From positions 310,001-374,000 of the forward strand of contig BDDD01000575.1 of assembly GCA_001972305.1 (NCBI GenBank): a DNA stretch of 64,000 nt, written 5' to 3'. The position numbers were made by a program, and so were the translations under genes. The notes under the pieces were generated by a model. That model saw nothing but the letters and a program-made list of their open reading frames with translations, made no database searches and had not been told where the DNA came from. Shown here one piece after another: positions 24,815 to 36,049 of the stretch (position 1 is its first letter; the number at the start of each line of letters is the position of its first letter). The stretch comes from Cephalotus follicularis. Lineage: Eukaryota > Streptophyta > Magnoliopsida > Oxalidales > Cephalotaceae.

Positions 24815-25566
24815 TGTAACGCCCGGTATTTTTCCTGAATGTAATATTTCGATTTATGATGTAATATTAAACTTGAATTAATGAGAATGTTGAAGTTTCA
24901 AACTCAAAAGAGGTCTCTAAACCCTAAATATTGATTAAGGAAGGAAATGTGTATGTCAAATCTTAAAACGGCGCTGTTTTGGGGCAAACACATCGACGTC
25001 TTTGGAAAGACGTTGACGCCTATGGGGACTGAGGTACACGTGAATGCATGGGCATGCACGTCGACATTGAGAGAAGGCATCGACATATTCTTACAAAAAG
25101 GGAAAAGGCATCGACGTCTAAGGAAAGACGTCGACGCCTTTGTAAAGAACGTCTGTCACGTTCTTCACTGACAGAGTAACATGCAATGGGATCTTTGCGG
25201 GCTTTACCAGACGCCTTTACAAGTGTATTGTGACATGTTTATCATGCTGGTGTGTTGCCAGGATTGCTCAAAACGTTCCCCTCACATGGAACATGCAAAG
25301 GAATATACCATCCTCACATGCAACCTGCAAAAGAAAGAAGGGTAGAAAACAAAAGAAAAGTGCAGAATCTGGAAAGAAGGAGGGAGAGAGCACGAGAGTG
25401 CCCATTAAATGTAAGGAGAAGGATGTTGGGGGGAAGCCACCTGCGTAAGAATAACCCTCCCCACTTCTCTCTCTCGTTTTAAAACACCAAAGGAAAGAGA
25501 GGAAAGAAAATAGTGAGTGTGAGAGCCACCATTGTTGAGCTTGGATTGAGCAAGAGATTGGAGCTC
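24815..25566 (+). repeat. Partial 3' LTR of element B in tandem unit 1
   Basis: First 752 bp of the 3' LTR, ending inside the LTR where the duplicated integrase sequence begins. Holds a TCGA array at about 24988-25143. Confidence 0.92.
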
Positions 25567-26609
25567 ATGCCATGTGGGTTATTGTTGATAGACTCACCAA
25601 ATCAGCACACTTCTTGCCCACACATGTCACTGATTCTGCGAGCAAGTTGGCTCGGTTATATGTGAAGGAGATTGTGAGACTGCACGGTGTTCTGGTGAGC
25701 ATCGTTTGTGATAGGGATTCGATCTTCACTTCCAACTTCTAGAAGAGATTCCAGACAGCCTTCGGGACGAGATTGAATCTCAGTACTGCTTTCCACCTTC
25801 AGACAGACGGACAGTCAGAGCGTACCATCCAAACCTTGGAGGATATGCTTCGGGCTTGTGTGATCGATTTTGGCAGAACCTGGGAGGACCATATCCCTCT
25901 GATAGAGTTTTCTTATAACAATAGCTATCACTCGAGTATTGGTATGGCTCAATACGAGGCACTGTATGGGAGAAAGTGTAGGTCACCTGTCTGTTGGGAT
26001 GAGGTTGGTGAACGACCACTGCTTGGGTCAGATTTGGTGGAGGAGACTACGGAGAAAGTCAAGTTCATCAAAGAGAAATTGCTAGCAGCGCAAAGTCAGC
26101 AGAAGAGCTATGCTGACAATGTGAAGAGAAGGCCTTTAACCTTCAATGTTGGGGATTACGTATTTTTGAAGGTATCTCCGTGGAAAGGAGTGCAAAGATT
26201 CGAGAAAAAGGGCAAGTTGGCGCCACGCTACATTGGTCCTTTTGAGATTCTAGAGAGGGTAGGGGAGGTAGCATATCAGCTAGCCTTGCCTCCTACATTG
26301 TCGAGTGTACATGATGTATTTCATGTATCGATTCTACGAGGTTATATCTGAGACCCATCACATGTCCTGGATTATGACTCGGTTACGGTGAGGGATGACC
26401 TTTCCTGCGAGGAGTCACCCGTGTGAATCTTGGATTGGAAGACACAAGTATTGAGGAACCGGTCCATTCCGACGGTAAAGGTTCAGTGGCAATTTCATCG
26501 GCCGGATGAAGCGACTTGGGAACGTGAGGATGACATCCGAGAACGTTACCCGCATCTGTTCTAGTACTATGTTAATTTCAAGGATGAAATTTCTCGAAGG
26601 AGGGGTGGA
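25567..26609 (+). pseudogene. Gypsy element B: second copy of IN C-terminal part and chromodomain
   Basis: Part of tandem unit 2. It repeats the integrase segment from [14 protein letters not shown] through [28 protein letters not shown] and the chromodomain-like end, plus the polypurine tract. Identical to 23772-24814 as far as I can read. Confidence 0.9.
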
Positions 26610-29426
26610 TGTAACGCCCGGTATTTTTCCTGAATGTAATATTTCGATTTATGATGTAATATTAAACTTGAATTAATGAGAATGTTGAAGTTTCAAACTC
26701 AAAAGAGGTCTCTAAACCCTAAATATTGATTAAGGAAGGAAATGTGTATGTCAAATCTTAAAACGGCGCTGTTTTGGGGCAAACACATCGACGTCTTTGG
26801 AAAGACGTTGACGCCTATGGGGACTGAGGTACACGTGAATGCATGGGCATGCACGTCGACATTGAGAGAAGGCATCGACATATTCTTACAAAAAGGGAAA
26901 AGGCATCGACGTCTAAGGAAAGACGTCGACGCCTTTGTAAAGAACGTCTGTCACGTTCTTCACTGACAGAGTAACATGCAATGGGATCTTTGCGGGCTTT
27001 ACCAGACGCCTTTACAAGTGTATTGTGACATGTTTATCATGCTGGTGTGTTGCCAGGATTGCTCAAAACGTTCCCCTCACATGGAACATGCAAAGGAATA
27101 TACCATCCTCACATGCAACCTGCAAAAGAAAGAAGGGTAGAAAACAAAAGAAAAGTGCAGAATCTGGAAAGAAGGAGGGAGAGAGCACGAGAGTGCCCAT
27201 TAAATGTAAGGAGAAGGATGTTGGGGGGAAGCCACCTGCGTAAGAATAACCCTCCCCACTTCTCTCTCTCGTTTTAAAACACCAAAGGAAAGAGAGGAAA
27301 GAAAATAGTGAGTGTGAGAGCCACCATTGTTGAGCTTGGATTGAGCAAGAGATTGGAGCTCATGGGTAGCAGTTGCTGAGAGGAACTTGGAGCTGCTGGT
27401 GGCCAGAACTTGGGAACTCAAAGAGGTGGACTTTCCAGTTCCTAACTTGGAACAATAAGGTAGGGGAAAGTGATAGATTTATACATGCATTTTGGGTTTT
27501 AAGTTAATGAATAACATGATGAATAGCATGTTAATGGTTGAATTGTAATTCAGGACCTGTTGTGGTGTTACTGTGATACACGGAGTTAATCATGCATGTA
27601 CGATTACATGAATACGTGAAATTGTTGTGTAAAGGATGGATTTTATAATGGCTTGGTTTGTTAAAACTGTGGAAAAGACGTTCTGTGTTGTAAAGACATC
27701 GACGTCTATGTGAAGACGTCGATAACTTCGTGTGAAAACGTGAAAGACATCGATGCTTTTGATAGACATCGACGCCTTTTCTGGGTAATTGATGAACTGT
27801 AATGTTCATTTCAGATGGCCATTTACCCACTTGGAATCGCCTGTTTGGTTGTGAAATGATGTTCTGGCTATATTCCTGTTAACCAGTAGCATACCTTACA
27901 CGTTTAGAGAGTGAGATTCGTTTATATGAAGGATTAAAAGGCCGGATTCTACCCTCCAGAATCAAGACTCACGAACTGATACTCTCTGGTATCATAAAGA
28001 CATCGACGTCTTTGTAAATACATCGACGTCTTTGGTCCAAGAACGCCTAGGAATATTTGTACATGGGATCGACGGCTTAGTATAAAGACGTCGACGCCTT
28101 AGGGATAGACATCGACGCCTTTTCCCCTAATCAGTAGAATTTCACCCAAAAGGGACCCGCTAGACCCGAAACGACTCTAGGAACGAACCTAGACACATTC
28201 TGAGCATATGTTGCATTTTTACTATGATTTGCATTATGGTTGTTTCCTAAAAGTGTTAACCATTTTGAAAAGATTGGATGATTATTATGATCATTTGTGT
28301 ACGAAAATGTATAATTGTCAACATATGATTTTATATATTTTCGAATTGGCTGGGAAAGTATTTTCCAATGACGGAGAAATGTTTTAAAGGACTGATTATT
28401 ATAATCGAATGTGTTGTGCGAAAATGTATATTTGTATGAATGTATATATTTTCGAAATGATTGGGGAAGTATTTCCAAAGACAGAGAAATGTATTGTTTT
28501 AAGTTTTATAACTTATCACAACTTGTGAACGGAGTAATATGTTTTAAACAAATATATTTGATCAAGTAATTATATTTTATTGCTTGACTTGTACTGTGCA
28601 ATGCTTGTGCCTGTTGATTATTAGCCGCTGTGCTAATAACTTGTTGATTACTTAGCCACTGTGCTAGTAATTAGCTGTTGGTTTAGCCGCCGTGCTAAAC
28701 AACTTATGGAGGACTTGCTCCAAAACCGTTCGCAAACGGGGATGGAGTAAGAGTGCATGACGTTGGGGCCAGGAGGTGGCGACGATTATGACGATTGGTT
28801 TGTCTGGTTCCTTTTTGGAAACATATTTAATGCTTGTGTTGATATAACTTATGAGTTATACTTGTACTGTGAGCATGCATATATTTTTATATGTACATAC
28901 GAAGGTATACTTACTGCGAAAACCACATGTCATGCTGCATCATAATGCATTCATACATGATACTCATTATCCTATGACTCGAACTGTATTTATGGGTTTA
29001 TTCACTTAGCCGAGTGAGGACAAAGGCTAACCCCTACTGTAACAGATTGACGGAGTGGATATGATATGGAGCATGCATGGAGACTTAAAGAGAAGACTTT
29101 GTTATCTCTCTTGTTTATGTATTTGGGTTATTGAACATTGATCATGTTATTCGGATTTTATAACAAAGGATATTTTGTTATCTCGTACTGTATTATTTCA
29201 CGCTCCGTTTTGGGCGATCGATAATTATGTTTGGGTTATTTATAAACTTGTTAGGCATCACGTAGTATGGGATGCGTGGTGCGTATTTAAATTCGGCTCA
29301 TTTATGTTGTTGCTTCCGCTATCGATGGTTTTTAGTTATTGGTAATTTTGCATGAGCCGGATTATTTTATGTTGATTGCCTTACCACTTTATGTGTTGTC
29401 TTGTTGTGGAAACGGGGGGCGTGACA
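26610..29426 (+). repeat. Complete 3' LTR of element B
   Basis: 2817 bp from TGTAACGCCC to the end GTGACA, followed by the GTAAA duplication at 29427-29431. The 5' LTR without C is about the same length. Confidence 0.93.
26783..28125. repeat. Three phased TCGA arrays, B 3' LTR
   Basis: Arrays at about 26783-26940, 27693-27785 and 27997-28125 correspond one to one to those in the 5' LTR (5313-5475, 18360-18452, 18664-18792). The pair spacing of 20 bp is kept. Confidence 0.82.
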
Positions 29427-30745
29427 GTAAACCCCTCGGTTTAGGACATAAATATCCTCTTCTAGACTCCCATTTAAGAATGTCGTCTTGTCATCCATTT
29501 TCCATATCTCATAATCATAATGAGCGGCAATAGCAAGCAAAATGCAAATGGATTTAAGCATGGAAACATGTGACAAAGTTTCAGTATAGTCGACTCCATG
29601 TCGTTGCCTATACCCCTTCGCCACTAATCGAGCTTTATAAGTCTCAATTTTTTCATCTGCATTCATCTTCTTCTTGGAGATCCATTTGTAGCCAATAGGC
29701 ACTATACGTTCAGGTTCTTCAACCAAATTCCATACTTGGTTGGAGTACATGGAATTCATTTCAGATTTCATGGCTCCTAGCCGCGCTTTAGATTCAGTGC
29801 CTTGCACTACCTCTAAATAGCTGGCGGGCTCATCATCTTCAATGACATTTATCTCATCAGTACCATCAATGAGGAAACCATACCTCTTAGGTGCTAATGG
29901 GATTATGCCTGATCTCCTCAAAGGAGCTCTGCCTAACTGAGAACCATTCTCAGCCTGAGATCAAATCTCAACCGTGTCTGTTGAAGGTCTAACCTCCAAC
30001 TCCTCCATCTCTTGTGTGGTTTCTACCTGTGGTAGCTCCTTGAGTTCCACCGTACTCCCACTGTTTCCTTCGAGACAGTATTCCTTCTATAGGAACACAG
30101 CATTTCGCAAAACAAAAATCTTTTGTTCGCTAGGGTGGTAGAAGTAGTATCCTTTAGTTTCTTTAGGATACCCCACAAACGTGCAACGGTCCGACCGCGC
30201 TTCTAGCTTATCTACTTCAAGCCTCTTGACATAAGCCGGACATCCCCAAACCTTCAAATGGCTCAGGCTGGGTTTCCTCCCTGACCATACCTACTATGGA
30301 GTCGAAGGTACAGATTTTGAAGGCATCTGATTCAAGATATAAGCAGCTGTATCTTGGGCATAACCCCAGAGATAGGTAGGAAGGTTTGTAAAAGACATCA
30401 TCGATCGAACCATGTCCAACAAAGTCTGATTCCTCCTTTCAGACACACCATTATGCTGTGGTGATCCAGGAGGAGTCCACTGAGATAGAATTCCATTATC
30501 TCTAAGATAACCTAGGAGTTCAGTTGACAAGTATTCGCCACCTCGGTCTGACCGAAGTATTTTAATTGATTCACCTGTCTATTTTTCTACTTCAATTCTG
30601 AACTCCATAAATTTCTCAAAGGATTCTGACTTGTTTTTCATCAGATACACATAACCATACCTAGATAAATCATCAGTAAAGGTTATGAAGTATATATAAC
30701 GACCTCGCACACTGACTGACATAGGACCACCTACGTCAGTATGGA
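29427..30745 (-). pseudogene. Copia element A: integrase end and RT N-terminal part
   Basis: Continues element A to the right of B. Recognisable are the integrase segment WTPPGSPQHNGVSERRNQTLLDMVRSMMSF with YAQDTAAYILNQMPSKSV, and the RT segment AMKSEMNSMYSNQVWNLVEEP, GYKWISKKKMNADEKIETYKARLVAKGYRQ and WKMDDKTTFLNG. It is a fossil with many breaks. To the right it meets LTR sequence directly. Confidence 0.87.
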
Positions 30746-32114
30746 CTAAAAGTCACCAACGCCTATGCAAGCCTTAAGCGTTGACCCTTCCCAAAAGGCG
30801 TCGACGCTTTGTCCAAAGGTATGCGTCAACGTTTTCCCAGAAGGCGTCGACGCTTTGACTGGCATATAAAGCAATTTGAGTATAAGTCCAACTTATTTAA
30901 TCCCTTCTAATATTGATTAAGTAAGATCAAACAAATCTGTTTCCACAAAATGTAAGATCCACACAACCGATATTTGACACGAAGTCTTAATATGTCCAAC
31001 GTATTAAAGAACTAATCATTATTGGGCAGGGACCCTTTAAAATGTTTGTTAAAAATGAAGGTATTCATAAATTACGGAATTGCCCATAGGGTTCGGTTTA
31101 GCCATTCTAAATGGTCCTAGACCAATTTAAATTCTATGGGAATAATATGTAATATTATCCAGATGAAAAAATTAATCTAATTAATTTTTTCATGATTTAT
31201 TACATACCTCTTTAACCCTAGATTTTCTAAGTCATCGGTTCACGTGTACTATAATCCCTTGTCATGCTTGGCCCCGATTACGGTCTAGGATAAGGATACG
31301 TGTCAACCCTAGATAATACCTCAATGGCTAAAATATTTGATCATTACTAGGACCTTTGGTAAACTCTCCGAAAATGTAATTTCCAGTCTACCTCAACCTT
31401 GGCCAAGGGTTTCATAAGTCCAAAGTATAATCAGATCGTAATAGAGCCGATCACCTTCGCTTAGGTGTGACAATACCATATTGCTCACTCACTTATATTC
31501 ATATAGATTCGATCATACCCAAAGACCACCCGATTTCTCGACCTGTGCAAGGACTGGGTAAGGTGGAGATCAAAGCATAACCATCTCCATACAATATAGA
31601 GCAGTCGCTCAGGTCTAAGGATTAGATGAGTTTGTGAACTCGCTAATTAATCAACATTTATACACAACCGCAACATATAGGAGCCACTACTGACACGAGA
31701 ATAGCGACTATCCAAATAGTATCTCTTACGCGAGTCTAGTTCAGTGTACACGCTCCCAGCGCGCACCCCGTATTTGCACTAGTGTCCAACACATATGGTA
31801 GTGAGAGAATCCATTCTCCAATTCCATGAGAAGGCAACATACGCACAAGTCTATCCGGTTCAGTGAACCTATGACTTGGAACTAATTCGACATAAGGAAT
31901 AAGGTAACCAATGTCACAGCCTCCATGCTAGGCATCCAACCTTATGTCAGGCCATCACAAGTGTAAGCAGGTAAATAATAAACTACTTTTATTAAGTGAT
32001 ATAGCCATAAAAAATTAGCACATATGATATATATAAGGAATAAGATTGTTTCATACAAGATAAGATATAATACGACAACCAATCCAATGGGTTGTCGGGT
32101 CATTACATATAACA
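30746..32114 (-). repeat. Partial 5' LTR of copia element A
   Basis: Matches 2565-3949 of the 3' LTR in the same orientation. Its outer end TGTTATATG at 32114 is followed by TGAGG, the likely right target duplication. Confidence 0.88.
30748..30862. repeat. TCGA palindrome array, A 5' LTR
   Basis: Counterpart of the right half of the array at 2467-2670. It includes GGCGTCGACGCTTTG at about 30797 and 30844 and decayed forms such as GCGTTGACC and GCGTCAACG. Confidence 0.82.
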
Positions 32115-33287
32115 TGAGGGGCAAGACAGTACTCATACCTTACGGATCGTATGATTGAGGATCGAATGGTTACAGATTATATGGTTATGGATCATAGGGT
32201 TATCGATCGTATCGTTATGTATCGTATATTTATGGATCGCATGGTTATGGATCGTATAGTTATGGATCGCATCGTTATGGATAGTATCATTTTGGATCGT
32301 ACGGTTATGGATCGTACAGTTATGGATCATACAGTTATGGATCGTACCGTTATGGACCATACGATTATGGATCATACGGTTATGGATCATATCGTTATGG
32401 ATCTTATGGTTATGGATCGTGTGTTTATGGACTACATAGTTATGAATTGAAGTAGTATGTGGTTAACTATTTATGTATGCTGATATGGGACAGCATATAT
32501 ATATAGCTAACCTATTGATTGTTAATAAATAGATTGGAATGAGATGGTATGGCTATTAATTACTTATATATGTTGGTATGGGGTAGTATATATATTTAAT
32601 TAACCTCCTGATTGTTATCAGACGAATGATTTAACATGTTATGAATGTGAATTGCTAATGTTGTGACTTATGAACATGTATGCATTCTCATGATATATAT
32701 ATATACCTGCTGCATCCTTATTATGTACTACATATACATATTATACACAACCTTCGGGTTGCTAACCCATTCATTTTAATGGATGGGTGAGGTCTAGGTG
32801 ACGAGCAGTAGTGATCAGCTGGGCTTAATCACAGAGTAAGGATTTGCATCTCCTCTGACCTACCTTTTATAAATGTAGTTAATGTAAATCGATAGATATT
32901 GAATATGTATTTAAATATAAATGGTTATTGTATAAGTGACATATTGTGTTTCAGCTATTGACATACCGGCTTGTGGCAGTGCATAAGATATATATGTGTG
33001 TTTATGTATTGGATATGGATGAGTTCATCTATTGAGGTACTGGAATGATTATTTCCACATGCGTATTGTATATTTCTGGATTTCCTCCCACGGGAGTGTG
33101 GTTTACTGAGGGCTGAGCCAATTTTATAAATTGCGTTTTCATTTACATGGTTTATAGTCCGATAAACGGATACTGCATGCCCGATTTTCATAAAATTCAA
33201 AAGTTTAAATTTATAGCACTTTTGAAGAATGAAAATAATGGATTGAATGGAAGGTGATCACGTGTCGAGTCATGGGGATTCCCCTAC
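32115..33287 (+). repeat. LTR of gypsy element E (main remaining part)
   Basis: Plus-strand LTR sequence continuing at 42620-42635 across element D. Homology to 62564-63883 in reverse orientation (for example around 32760-32830 against 62820-62900) shows it is an LTR of a third gypsy family. It contains the minisatellite at 32145-32450 and a diverged direct repeat of about 53 bp (32471-32523, 32562-32616). Its left part is lost in or beyond the A insertion. Confidence 0.75.
32145..32450. repeat. 15-bp minisatellite, about 20 copies
   Basis: Tandem units close to TTATGGATCGTACGG, about 300 bp in all. As 15 is a multiple of three, both strands stay open and give repetitive frames (MDR-V and IHN-T patterns) that are not genes. 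A decayed counterpart lies at about 63640-63740 in the other orientation. Confidence 0.9.
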
Positions 33288-34876
33288 TGTAACAACCCCG
33301 ATTTGTGGTAGTCGCCACAGGTGCATAACATATCTAAACATAACATATCAAACTAGAAAAGTTCATCTTTATTGAAAACGTGATGGTTTAAAGCATAACC
33401 CATAACATACTGAAACTAATCATAACTGAAACTTATTCATAATCCCAAAAGTCATAAATCAAATTAACATATTGTTTATTGAACGGGTCCCACTACGACC
33501 ACATTAACTCAAAAGGATCAGCTCCTAGATGATCCTCAGACATATGGGAGTCACCCTCATCACACATTGCCCCTTTGCTCCTGATAACCTGCCGCATGGA
33601 TACAAAAACGCGGCTGAGCAAACCTCAGTACGGATATAGAATAAAAAACAGTAAACGATATTTTAAAGCAGGAAGATTTCCAAAAGTACATTAAAACTGA
33701 AATCTTAAGCAATAAAATAATGTAAAAACATACTTCATAAATGCCCACGACAAAACATATAAAACCAGTTCATAACTTGAAACCATAAAGCATACCTTTC
33801 CCAAAACATAGGATCCATAACTTTGAAAACATAAAGCATACCTTTCCCAAAACATACGATCCATAACTGAGCACCCAAAACATATCAGAAACCCATAGTA
33901 GCAAGGGGTTCACGACACCCACATTGCCAATGGAATTGCAGTGTACGGCACTACGCATACAATTCCCATATCACAAAACATATCCCAATAACATATAACT
34001 AGGATCGATCCATACGCCTCTATCCCAAACCCTATCCAAGGATATCCTTGAGAGACACCGTAAACTAATCACACCGTTACGGTAAGTGTCATGCCCTCGT
34101 GCCAGGCTCACAGCATGCCTATGGCACCCCCATAGGTGGTTATAAATAGCCTAGTATTTCACCATTTCAAAAACTTGATTTCATCAAATCAATTTAAAAT
34201 ACATAGAAATGTTTTCCCAAATCATAATCATAAATCGTTCACAAACGATATAGTTTCACATATACTTTCATAATCAAAATGCAACTCTTTTATTTCACAA
34301 TAAAGAGACATTTTCATAGCATTTTGTAAACATAACATAGTGGAATCCATTAAGCCAGAAAATACATTCAATATAATGTTATCTGACTTTATTTCAAAAT
34401 CCAAATATAACGGAGTTCATAATCTGAAAAGGACATATTCATAAAATCGCATAATAACCAAAATCAAGAATCCGTTTTTATTCTCAAAACAGAACTGAAA
34501 CAATAAGAGTGCGTTAATAAACAAAAACCGATACTTTAATCATAAAGGTGAAACGGGACAGTTCCAACAAAATCAGATAGCCAAAGAACAGAAAATCCGT
34601 ACTAAAACATAATCCGAATTTATTTTAAGTAAACTGATAGAGAACCCAAAGAAAGGAGAATCCGTACAAAATCATCATTTAATGAAAGTTTAATCGAAGG
34701 AGTACCAAAGAACGAAGAATCCGTACCTTAGCAGGTCGAAAATCTAAACAACTAGAATATCGAACAAAAGCACTCTATAAGTATCCTAAACTCCACCACT
34801 GATGATATCAATACCTAAACATATGAGTCAAAACATCACAAAACATAAAAAGAACAAAACACTAAAACTTCCATAA

Positions 34877-35010
34877 AGCGTCGACAGTTTGTTCTTAGGC
34901 GTCGACGGTTTCATCGCATAAAAGGAAAAAGCGTCGAGCAAAGAGTCGACTGACCAAAGCGCAAAACGATACAAAGTGCCGACGCTCAGAACGAAAGTGT
35001 CGACGGTTTG
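34877..35010. repeat. TCGA palindrome array 1, D 3' LTR
   Basis: Cores GCGTCGACAGTTTG at 34881 and GCGTCGACGGTTTC at 34902, 21 bp apart, then GTCGAC, GCCGACG and GTCGACGG forms to about 35005. Confidence 0.82.
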
Positions 35011-35754
35011 CGTGAGACACAGAATACCAATTGCAGAAAACATTTTCAATTTCATGAACAAATCCGATTTTTGATAAACACAATGCATGACTAACAACAT
35101 GTAGGTTCAGTGACATGTTATATTAATTCAAAAACGCTAGAATAACCCTATGATTTCATGCAAAGTATAAAATACGTTTTGAATTGAAATTTTTGGATAT
35201 TTAAACAGTTTATGCAAATCAGGAAATATAATCCGATTTTCTTGTTAGCCAGAGTATAACCCAGTAACAGAAACATATCTATAGCGTAACTCATTTGATC
35301 AAAACATCAATAAAACAATTTATGTGCCTAAATTTCATATATGAACAATTTAGAACAACAGAAAATCAGTTTCAACAGGCTTCCAAAATCATGCTCAAAA
35401 TCAAGTTATAGTCGGTTTTAATACGAATTAAAGATGATATAGAAACTACATAGTATAATCTACAACTTTCGTTTAGAAATTACCTTCAGAAAACGTCGAA
35501 ATCGATGTAGAAAAATGCGTTCAAGGTTACTGTTCGGGTTTGTAAAAAGTGCAGATAATTTCTTTCAAAATAGTTCTTAGCCTTTTAAAATCGGAAAAAA
35601 CGAGTAAAAATTAAGGTTATATCGTGCATCTAATAAGTTTTCCTTTCTTGCAGGTTCGGTTTCAACAAAGAAGGAAAATCAGATCAACCAAAAAGGGAAA
35701 AAACTTCTCTTTCCCTAACAGCCCACCGTCCAAACTAATATGGAAAGCTGACTA

Positions 35755-35872
35755 AAGCGTCGACGGTTAAACGCTTAAACACAAAACACGTCGATGTCAC
35801 ACGTTTAGGCATCGACGTGCCACACAACAGCCAAAGCGTCGGCGGTTCTAATAAGTGCGTTGGCGCTTTGTG
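35755..35872. repeat. TCGA palindrome array 2, D 3' LTR
   Basis: Forms GCGTCGACGG, CGTCGATG, CATCGACG, GCGTCGGCGG and GCGTTGGCGC in 118 bp. The counterpart in the 5' LTR is at 42357-42492. Confidence 0.78.
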
Positions 35873-35991
35873 CCCAGAAAACAAAATAAAAGGAAATTCA
35901 AACCAAAAATCAAAGCATTCACAAACCATAGCATATATCAAAAGGTATAAACCCAACATAAAACATGTAAGCATAGGAACGGGATATTACT

Positions 35992-36010
35992 TCCGCCCCC
36001 CCTAAAAAAT
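35992..36010 (-). other. Polypurine tract of element D
   Basis: The minus strand reads AGGGGGGGCGGAA next to the LTR start. Confidence 0.82.
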
Positions 36011-36049
36011 AGATTTTGTCCCGAAATCTTATCATACACATACCTTAAA

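Larger units (their letters stand above)
23772..27361. repeat. 1795-bp tandem duplication within element B
   Basis: Unit 1 is 23772-25566, unit 2 is 25567-27361. The unit runs from integrase through chromodomain and polypurine tract into the first 752 bp of the 3' LTR. Every open frame recurs 1795 bp later with an identical translation and I saw no base difference. The join shows a 3-base microhomology, ATG, between the two breakpoints. Confidence 0.92.
5141..29426 (+). mobile_element. Ty3/gypsy chromovirus element B, broken, hosting C
   Basis: Plus-strand gypsy element inserted in the RT of copia A, flanked by the perfect 5-bp duplication GTAAA (5136-5140 and 29427-29431). LTRs start TGTAACGCCCGG and end near GTGACA. 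Order: 5' LTR (5141-5765 and 17897-20093, split by C), PBS, gag, protease, RT, RNase H, integrase, chromodomain, polypurine tract, 3' LTR. PR-RT-RH-IN order and the C-terminal chromodomain-like segment place it in the chromoviruses, probably Tekay/Del. A 1795-bp tandem duplication covers its 3' end. About nine breaks interrupt the reading frame. LTRs differ by roughly 2 percent overall but very unevenly. Same family as G. Confidence 0.93.
1700..32114 (-). mobile_element. Ty1/copia element A, broken, hosting B and C
   Basis: A minus-strand copia element. From right to left it reads: partial 5' LTR (30746-32114), integrase and reverse transcriptase remains (29427-30745), the inserted gypsy element B (5141-29426), the rest of RT and RNase H (4160-5140), polypurine tract (3950-3965) and 3' LTR (1700-3949). 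The LTR starts TGTTAGATG and ends ATCA on the minus strand. Flanks GGAGG (1695-1699) and TGAGG (32115-32119) agree at four of five bases and are a likely target site duplication. RT motifs (YVDDIL, IPYASVVGSIMYAMLCTR) resemble the Angela/Tork side of copia, a tentative call. It is broken at many places and shorter than a full copia interior. Confidence 0.88.
33288..35991 (-). repeat. 3' LTR of element D
   Basis: About 2704 bp, pairing with 39895-42614. Left end fixed by the CCTAC duplication, right end by the polypurine tract. Confidence 0.9.

Noticed and set aside
32133-32450. Overlapping repetitive open frames on both strands (MDR-V and IHN-T patterns)
   Set aside because: By-product of a 15-bp minisatellite whose length is a multiple of three, not a repeat protein gene.
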